Below, in pieces: positions 7,701 through 9,333 of a stretch of 9,333 bases of DNA; the first letter of the stretch is position 1; the number at the start of each line of letters is the position of its first letter. The stretch is taken from NCBI GenBank assembly GCA_945787295.1, contig CALZHQ010000094.1:1-9333 (forward strand), written 5' to 3'. The position numbers and the translations under genes were made by a program. Under the pieces are notes generated by a model. The model saw only the letters and a program-made list of their open reading frames with translations. It was not told the DNA's origin and did no database searches. This DNA comes from an uncultured Desulfuromonadales bacterium (lineage in GTDB: Bacteria; Desulfobacterota; Desulfuromonadia; Desulfuromonadales; Geopsychrobacteraceae).

Positions 7701-9333
7701 TTCTATTACGCGGCGCTGACCGGCAACACGGCAGTTCCGGTGACCGCGCGTACCTATGATCTCGATGTTGCTGTCGCCGGTGCTTCGGATGCGGTTGCGG
7801 TTTTGAGTGGTGGAGTCAGTATGGATTTGGGGAGTCACGATCTGCTGTTGTGGGATTCCGGTCAGCTTGCCTACTACTATGGAACGCTTGATAATCCTTT
7901 TGATATTCCGATCGTATCTACCGGCACCCTGGAAATCGCTGACAAATGGGATAACGCAACCTTTACCGGCAGCTTGATCGCCCGCTCTGCCGATTACGAA
8001 TTCGGATCGGTCATTCTCCGTAATGGAAGCGGGTTGGATGCTGCGACAGGTGGTGGCGCATCTAACTGGACGGTTTTGGGCAATGTCACGCTGAACGCCG
8101 GTTCCACCTTCGATGCGGGTGGCTCGACCTGGAATATCGCCGGTGATTGGATTCGCAACGGCGGTTCTTTCACCGCCGGAACCTCGACGGTCAATCTGAC
8201 CGGTGGCGATCAGGCCATTCTCGGTTCTACAAATTTCTATAACCTGAGCAAAACCGAAGCCAGTAATGACGGCACGGATGTCACCTTGACCTTCGATAAC
8301 ACCGGTACTCAAACCGTCACGGGCACCCTGACGCTCGAGGGCCTCGATGATGACGACCGCATCAATCTGGTCTCCGACAGTCCGGGAAACCAGTGGGACC
8401 TGGTGCTTGCCGCCGGAGCGACCAAGGCGATCGATTACGTTGATGTCCAGGACTCCGATGCCTCCGGATCCGATCCCAGCCAGAAACCGATCGATGCGCC
8501 CAATGCCGTAGACAGCGGAAACAACACGGACTGGTTCGACTACGTCGCACCGACGCAGGTGAACAACATCGGCTCGATCGTCAGCGAAGGCGGCACGGAC
8601 ACGATCACGAACACGGAACTGCGCTACGACGACAGTGAGCAGCCGGCATCCAACGTGACGTACACCGTCACCGGCGGCCTGGTCAACGGCCAGTTGGAAC
8701 TGACCACGAACCCCGACGTCTCGATCACGACCTTTACCCAGGCGCAGATCGATGCCGGCCAGGTGGTCTACGTCCATGGCGGAAGTAACACCACCAGTGA
8801 CAGCTTTAACTTCAGTGTGGACGACAGCCAGGGCAACACGCTGGCCGGCCAGTCCTTCGTGCTGACGATCACCCCTGTCAACGACGCACCTGTGGTGAAT
8901 GACCAGGTCTTCGCGGTGGCGGAGAATTCCGTGAACAACACCGTGGTCGGCACCGTCGCGGCGAGCGATCCGGAACCCGGCGACACGCTGACCTATTCAA
9001 TTACTGGGGGGAACACGGGGGGCGCGTTCGCGATCGACCCGTCAAACGGCCAGATTACCGTGGCGAACAACGCAGCGCTGGACTTCGAAGTTAACCCGAG
9101 CTTTGCCCTAAGCGTTCAGGTCCAGGACGACGGCACCGGTAACCTCACCGATACCGCCTCCGTCACCGTCAACCTGTCGGACGTCAATCTGAGCTTCGCC
9201 GGGACAGCCTTCGCTGCTGACGGCGTGACGCCGCTTGGAGTAGGAACTACCGTTCGCTTGCTGGTCAATGGCTCGGCCGCGGGAACCGGAGTGACTGCAG
9301 CCGACGGCTCGTTCTCAGTAAATGCTGAGGCAA
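1704..9333 (+). CDS. Giant modular LEPR-XLL / DUF4347 / cadherin-like surface or secreted protein, C-terminus outside the window
   Basis: The frame is open for 2543 codons with no stop and runs off the right edge. Domains in order, by residue: LEPR-XLL-like motif (28-37); DUF4347 (107-238); jelly-roll-like segment (256-405); beta-rich segment (413-552); unrecognised segment (553-908); Ig-like repeat (909-1037); VCBS/cadherin-like domain split into 1038-1054 and 1400-1477 around a DUF2341 plus LamG insert; cadherin-like (1478-1605); cadherin (1606-1706); GTAF module (1707-1786); beta-helix-like repeats (1787-2278); CSPG-type repeat (2283-2396); second cadherin (2397-2495) and GTAF module (2496 onward). 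VNDAP or VNDP marks four domain boundaries. The composition is rich in Asp, Thr, Gly, Asn and Val, poor in Lys, with exactly one Cys (184). It is probably a calcium-stabilised extracellular adhesin or matrix protein. Its substrate is unknown. Any RTX or other C-terminal secretion signal would be beyond the window. Confidence 0.95.
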   Translation, partial: MFRKIKEPFSKINKPAKKQPEILRYEELEQRLLFSADVVPGLDSIAVEEQVLVEDITNNVQVEREAARQTVEQTVAQARSELVLVNEDVADYEQLIADLQGNDNNRIIEVVVLESDRDGIEQVTEILSERLDLAAVHIISHGTNGQINLGDNWLNSTTLQQNSDAVAGWGNALSENGDILFYGCNIVADADGQTLLNNIAELTGADVAASDDATGHADRGADWELEVAEGDIEADIVVSTKTQDTWTNLLAVIATDDFSAGYTGGGGWTGNWTEVNDDGSSAGGRVKISGGTLQVENAYDSSGNPANYKGAYRQVDLSSASGAILTFDYQRFTPQTGGQVLVEVGYGGGNWRTLATYDLIAADGSPVSSGNLTINASETAVDTQIRFRSTGTDTDAYIQVDNVQITTSTDTTTVGNGTAPADKNVWAGGYHFTVNSFTLSTDAGADTLTDLTVTFSGTDVNDVAASGVKIWRDDFGTPNIWDEGDTLLGTATFAGNTATFTGLSEGITTTPVQYLVTYDIDGAAPAGNTLQGAVTSVTTTNAVVYNDSVDATLTVEADSVHETSVYKMVYAPGIVEELYLKNSSSPTTNIMNGMSIGSVYAATPGSLLLTWDPDAAVTTIVDNSSVKQVQMSGRLMHTSGVSYGSVTTNITFYEDRVIFDLSLTMDAALVNEWMFMTYGTWDDALLDESFEWSSNNSGTFNTVDPAPNFNSGNQSSPISFQGLFELGAIDGQVNATMQSISNYSTSQIKNTDNDGGSVDIAFQKPNPVLLTTYQASVQYSFDSTTSGFNTTTAEERQDDFVTPATLNFGIAGGDGALTGDGYVEERGAYTLDDNDADDHVRFEFQSTTNHHSPAFEINNWNSADPLYLTVDGAMKVEGLDFHASVTGTTLYVQYLGDISANSILELNPNNVPTIGGAVAGQGVNDTATVSPFTGVTIGDADSSQILAVSVNLDTAAKGTFSVLNGFSDAGGGVYTFSGTAAAATTAIRGLVFDPADNRVAPTLTETTTFTISVDDGIAAPTTDTTTTVISTSVNDAPISTDDSYTVNEDNTLTVDWWDIDWSRRQQLTLDNLAQSETLTDFPVLVIVNSSNIDYAQTKDDGSDLRFFAADGTPLAYEIEQWNEGGDSTVWVKVPQITGTSNSDSIWIYYGNDAAKSGEAAGGVWDSNFVGVWHLNEEQAGVGSTGVYKDSTSYSNDGIDRVAATGQEGQITDGQEFGPNDWVEIAHDASLDLKDSMTISFWIKPTADSGNFNRVVEKGLWGYNNSYYFGGGNGTNDLTFYLNGQEVFDTPDNVLTVGEWQHAAVSYTSNGDGTGTSQLYLNGVEIASGNYTNGLVTGNTERLAIGHSDPLYDFDGFIDEVQISDTDRSADWIAAQYQATKNQFGTEFVQFGGEESVPAVGGVLSNDTDVDGDPLTVTLVDGPDNAQSFTLKKDGTFIYTPTANYHGTDTFTYEVSDGNGGTAQATATITVNPVNDAPAGANNTVSAVEDTDYVFAAGDFGFTDPNDSPADNLANVIITTTVANGTLYVDANGNGIVDGGEALSDLDTVSVADISAGRLKFKPAANANGTGYDSFTFQVVDDGAGAADTDATPNTMTIDVNAVNDPIGAVSDSDVATNTVAENATIGTVVGITASATDVDTGDTVSYSLDDDAGGLFTIDADTGVVTVAAALDYETATSHNITVRATSSDTSFSTQAFTVNVSNVSDSISGTAFIDEGVANIGAGKTINVLVNGVSVGTSVTAADGSYTVDTGVINAGDAVVLFIDNDATYKGVTVTIADGSDLAGVDVFADHVMVRHEGGGALTIADMGTALGGHSDTDIGYSVTAGTLTVTGGELYVPAGHTFTPDGDIIIQGSSGNIEINGTLNGGSNTLTVSGDWDSKNGTFNYDTSTLKMTGVGKTLTQAAGWVDRFYNLTIGNGASITHAGGVSGIANDITIEDNASLLFTIHTFQSQDSGTGDLIIGNNATLDIKYKFYHYITDASNHISTTGTIKSTNGTGVFYYAALTGNTAVPVTARTYDLDVAVAGASDAVAVLSGGVSMDLGSHDLLLWDSGQLAYYYGTLDNPFDIPIVSTGTLEIADKWDNATFTGSLIARSADYEFGSVILRNGSGLDAATGGGASNWTVLGNVTLNAGSTFDAGGSTWNIAGDWIRNGGSFTAGTSTVNLTGGDQAILGSTNFYNLSKTEASNDGTDVTLTFDNTGTQTVTGTLTLEGLDDDDRINLVSDSPGNQWDLVLAAGATKAIDYVDVQDSDASGSDPSQKPIDAPNAVDSGNNTDWFDYVAPTQVNNIGSIVSEGGTDTITNTELRYDDSEQPASNVTYTVTGGLVNGQLELTTNPDVSITTFTQAQIDAGQVVYVHGGSNTTSDSFNFSVDDSQGNTLAGQSFVLTITPVNDAPVVNDQVFAVAENSVNNTVVGTVAASDPEPGDTLTYSITGGNTGGAFAIDPSNGQITVANNAALDFEVNPSFALSVQVQDDGTGNLTDTASVTVNLSDVNLSFAGTAFAADGVTPLGVGTTVRLLVNGSAAGTGVTAADGSFSVNAEA
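1785..1814 (+). other. LEPR-XLL-like N-terminal motif of the giant protein
   Basis: Residues 28-37 read LEQRLLFSAD and are preceded by a basic stretch (KINKPAKKQPEILRYEE). This resembles the short LEPR-XLL N-terminal domain of very large repeat proteins, with Q replacing the usual P. No Sec-type hydrophobic core follows. The motif may be a targeting or processing signal, but its function is not established. Confidence 0.8.
2022..2417 (+). other. DUF4347 domain, caspase-like (clan CD) candidate
   Basis: Residues 107-238 show the DUF4347 pattern: a beta strand IIEVVVLES, then AAVHIISHGTNGQINLG with H141-G142, then GDILFYGCNIVADADG with G183-C184, and a closing stretch GADVAASDDATGHAD followed by GADWELEV. 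A His-Gly and a later Gly-Cys, each after a hydrophobic strand and 43 residues apart, is the arrangement seen in clan CD peptidases and CHAT domains. Peptidase activity is an inference. Confidence 0.85.
2469..2918 (+). other. Jelly-roll-like beta domain
   Basis: Residues 256-405 begin DDFSAGYTGGGGWTGNW and end DAYIQVDNVQITT, with a central VDLSSASGAILTFDY. This is the layout of MAM- or CBM-like beta sandwiches that follow DUF4347 in other giant proteins. The family is assigned by appearance only; ligand unknown. Confidence 0.5.
2940..4427 (+). other. Two beta-rich segments, the second of unrecognised family
   Basis: Residues 413-552 look like an Ig-like export-protein module (FTVNSFTLSTDAGADTLTDL, then IWRDDFGTPN, then QYLVTYDIDG). 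Residues 553-908 do not resemble any domain I know. They are less Thr-rich and contain aromatic, globular-looking stretches such as VYKMVYAPGIVEELYLKN and NEWMFMTYGTWDD. They could be a ligand-binding or enzymatic domain, but no catalytic motif is visible. Confidence 0.4.
4428..4814 (+). other. Ig-like repeat ending in VNDAP
   Basis: Residues 909-1037 contain the pattern FTGVTIGDADSSQILAVSV, YTFSGTAAAATTAIRGLVF and TTTFTISVDDG, closing with VNDAP. This is a common stalk repeat of large bacterial surface proteins. I read it as a spacer domain. Confidence 0.6.
4866..5900 (+). other. DUF2341 plus LamG (concanavalin-like) insert
   Basis: Residues 1057-1152 match DUF2341: WDIDWSRRQQLTLDNL, TDFPVLVIVNSSNIDYA, DLRFFAADGTPLAYEIEQW, VWVKVPQI and SIWIYYGN. 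Residues 1164-1365 form a LamG-type lectin fold: FVGVWHLNE, DWVEIAHDASLDL, MTISFWIKP, EWQHAAVSYT, SQLYLNGVEI and DGFIDEVQISDT. These two domains often occur as a pair and are thought to bind carbohydrate. Here the pair sits inside the next beta domain and not beside it. Confidence 0.8.
5901..6518 (+). other. VCBS/cadherin-like domain remainder plus one further cadherin-like domain
   Basis: Residues 1400-1477 contain GGVLSNDTDVDGDPLTVTLV, DGTFIYTPTANYHGTDTFTY and a closing VNDAP, a canonical VCBS or cadherin-like domain lacking its first strand. Residues 1478-1605 form another (VSAVEDTDYVF, GTLYVDANGNGIVDGGE, FKPAANANGTGYDSFTF, then VNDP). The Asp-rich loops are probable calcium sites. Confidence 0.75.
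6519..7061 (+). repeat. Copy 1 of the cadherin plus GTAF module
   Basis: Residues 1606-1706 are a cadherin repeat with VAEN, ATDVDTGD, FTIDADTGVVTV and LDYE calcium-binding marks. It is followed by a small beta module, SGTAFIDEG, INVLVNGVSVGTSVTAADGS. The same pair recurs at 8892-9333 about 790 residues later. The small module may be a transthyretin- or carboxypeptidase-regulatory-like fold, by analogy only. Confidence 0.75.
7062..8537 (+). other. Beta-helix-like repeat region
   Basis: Residues 1787-2278 carry many short strand repeats (LTVTGGELYVPAG, NIEINGTLNGGSNTLTV, VTLNAGSTFDAGGSTW). A longer unit occurs twice: GDW, then NGTF or NGGSF, then a Thr-Gly step, then FYNL, starting at G1876 and G2147. 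It closes with YVDVQDSDASG and SGNNTDWF (2245-2278). This pattern suggests a right-handed beta-helix, which would act as a rigid stalk. Confidence 0.6.
8550..8891 (+). other. CSPG-type (Cadherin_3-like) repeat
   Basis: Residues 2283-2396 show ITNTELRYDD, VTYTVTGGLVNGQLEL, FTQAQIDAGQVVYVHGGSNT and DSFNFSVDDSQGN, ending VNDAP. The order ITNTELRYDD, FTQAQIDAG, YVHGGS is the hallmark of chondroitin-sulfate-proteoglycan-type repeats found in bacterial surface proteins. Confidence 0.8.
8892..9333 (+). repeat. Copy 2 of the cadherin plus GTAF module, cut by the right edge
   Basis: Residues 2397-2495 form a cadherin repeat (VAEN, AASDPEPGDTLTY, FAIDPSNGQITV, LDFE). It is followed by FAGTAFAADG, VRLLVNGSAAGTGVTAADGS, the same order as at 6519-7061. 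The LD[YF]E marks are 788 residues apart and the GTAF marks 790. The copies are clearly related but well diverged, so the duplication is old or the modules were acquired separately. Confidence 0.75.

Noticed and set aside
7566..8777. A long open frame on the minus strand, 403 codons, with a smaller one at 7149-7547
   Set aside because: It lies entirely antisense to the giant gene, whose sense frame shows recognisable domains throughout. The antisense product has the Arg/Val/Gly/Asp-rich, low-complexity look of a shadow created by the strong third-position bias.

Overview
The window looks like a piece of a Gram-negative bacterial chromosome. A periplasmic adaptor with a Sec signal peptide is followed by one enormous gene for a modular, cysteine-poor, calcium-type surface or secreted protein. 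The LEPR-XLL/DUF4347/DUF2341/cadherin-like architecture and the small four-helix-bundle cassette are features I associate with marine or sediment Desulfuromonadota-type deltaproteobacteria or gammaproteobacteria. That placement is an inference and is weak without a search.

Layout. (1) Positions 1-128 hold the 5' end of an unidentified minus-strand gene that runs off the left edge. (2) Positions 144-656 form a compact cassette: an AT-rich gene for a four-helix-bundle (23S rRNA intervening-sequence/Avd-like) protein between two 39-base inverted repeats that match at 34 positions. It looks like a small non-autonomous mobile unit. (3) Positions 705-1556 encode a HlyD/AcrA-type periplasmic adaptor. 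(4) Positions 1557-1703 are AT-rich and hold a roughly 105-base imperfect palindrome. (5) From 1704 to the right edge, a single reading frame of 2543 codons with no stop was translated codon by codon. It continues past 9333.

The giant protein has, in order: a LEPR-XLL-like N-terminus without a signal peptide; a DUF4347 domain with a caspase-like His-Gly/Gly-Cys pair; a jelly-roll-like segment; two beta-rich segments, one unrecognised; an Ig-like repeat; a VCBS/cadherin-like domain apparently interrupted by a DUF2341 plus LamG insert of about 345 residues; a further cadherin-like domain; a true cadherin repeat with a small GTAF/TAADGS module; a long beta-helix-like stretch; a CSPG-type repeat; and a second copy of the cadherin plus GTAF module.

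How the genes may work together: the adaptor and the giant protein lie in the same direction, 147 bases apart. The adaptor could serve export of the giant protein, possibly with an ABC transporter and outer-membrane partner outside the window. The most interesting observation is that the only cysteine in 2543 residues is the putative nucleophile of DUF4347. This suggests a self-processing or peptidase role for that domain.
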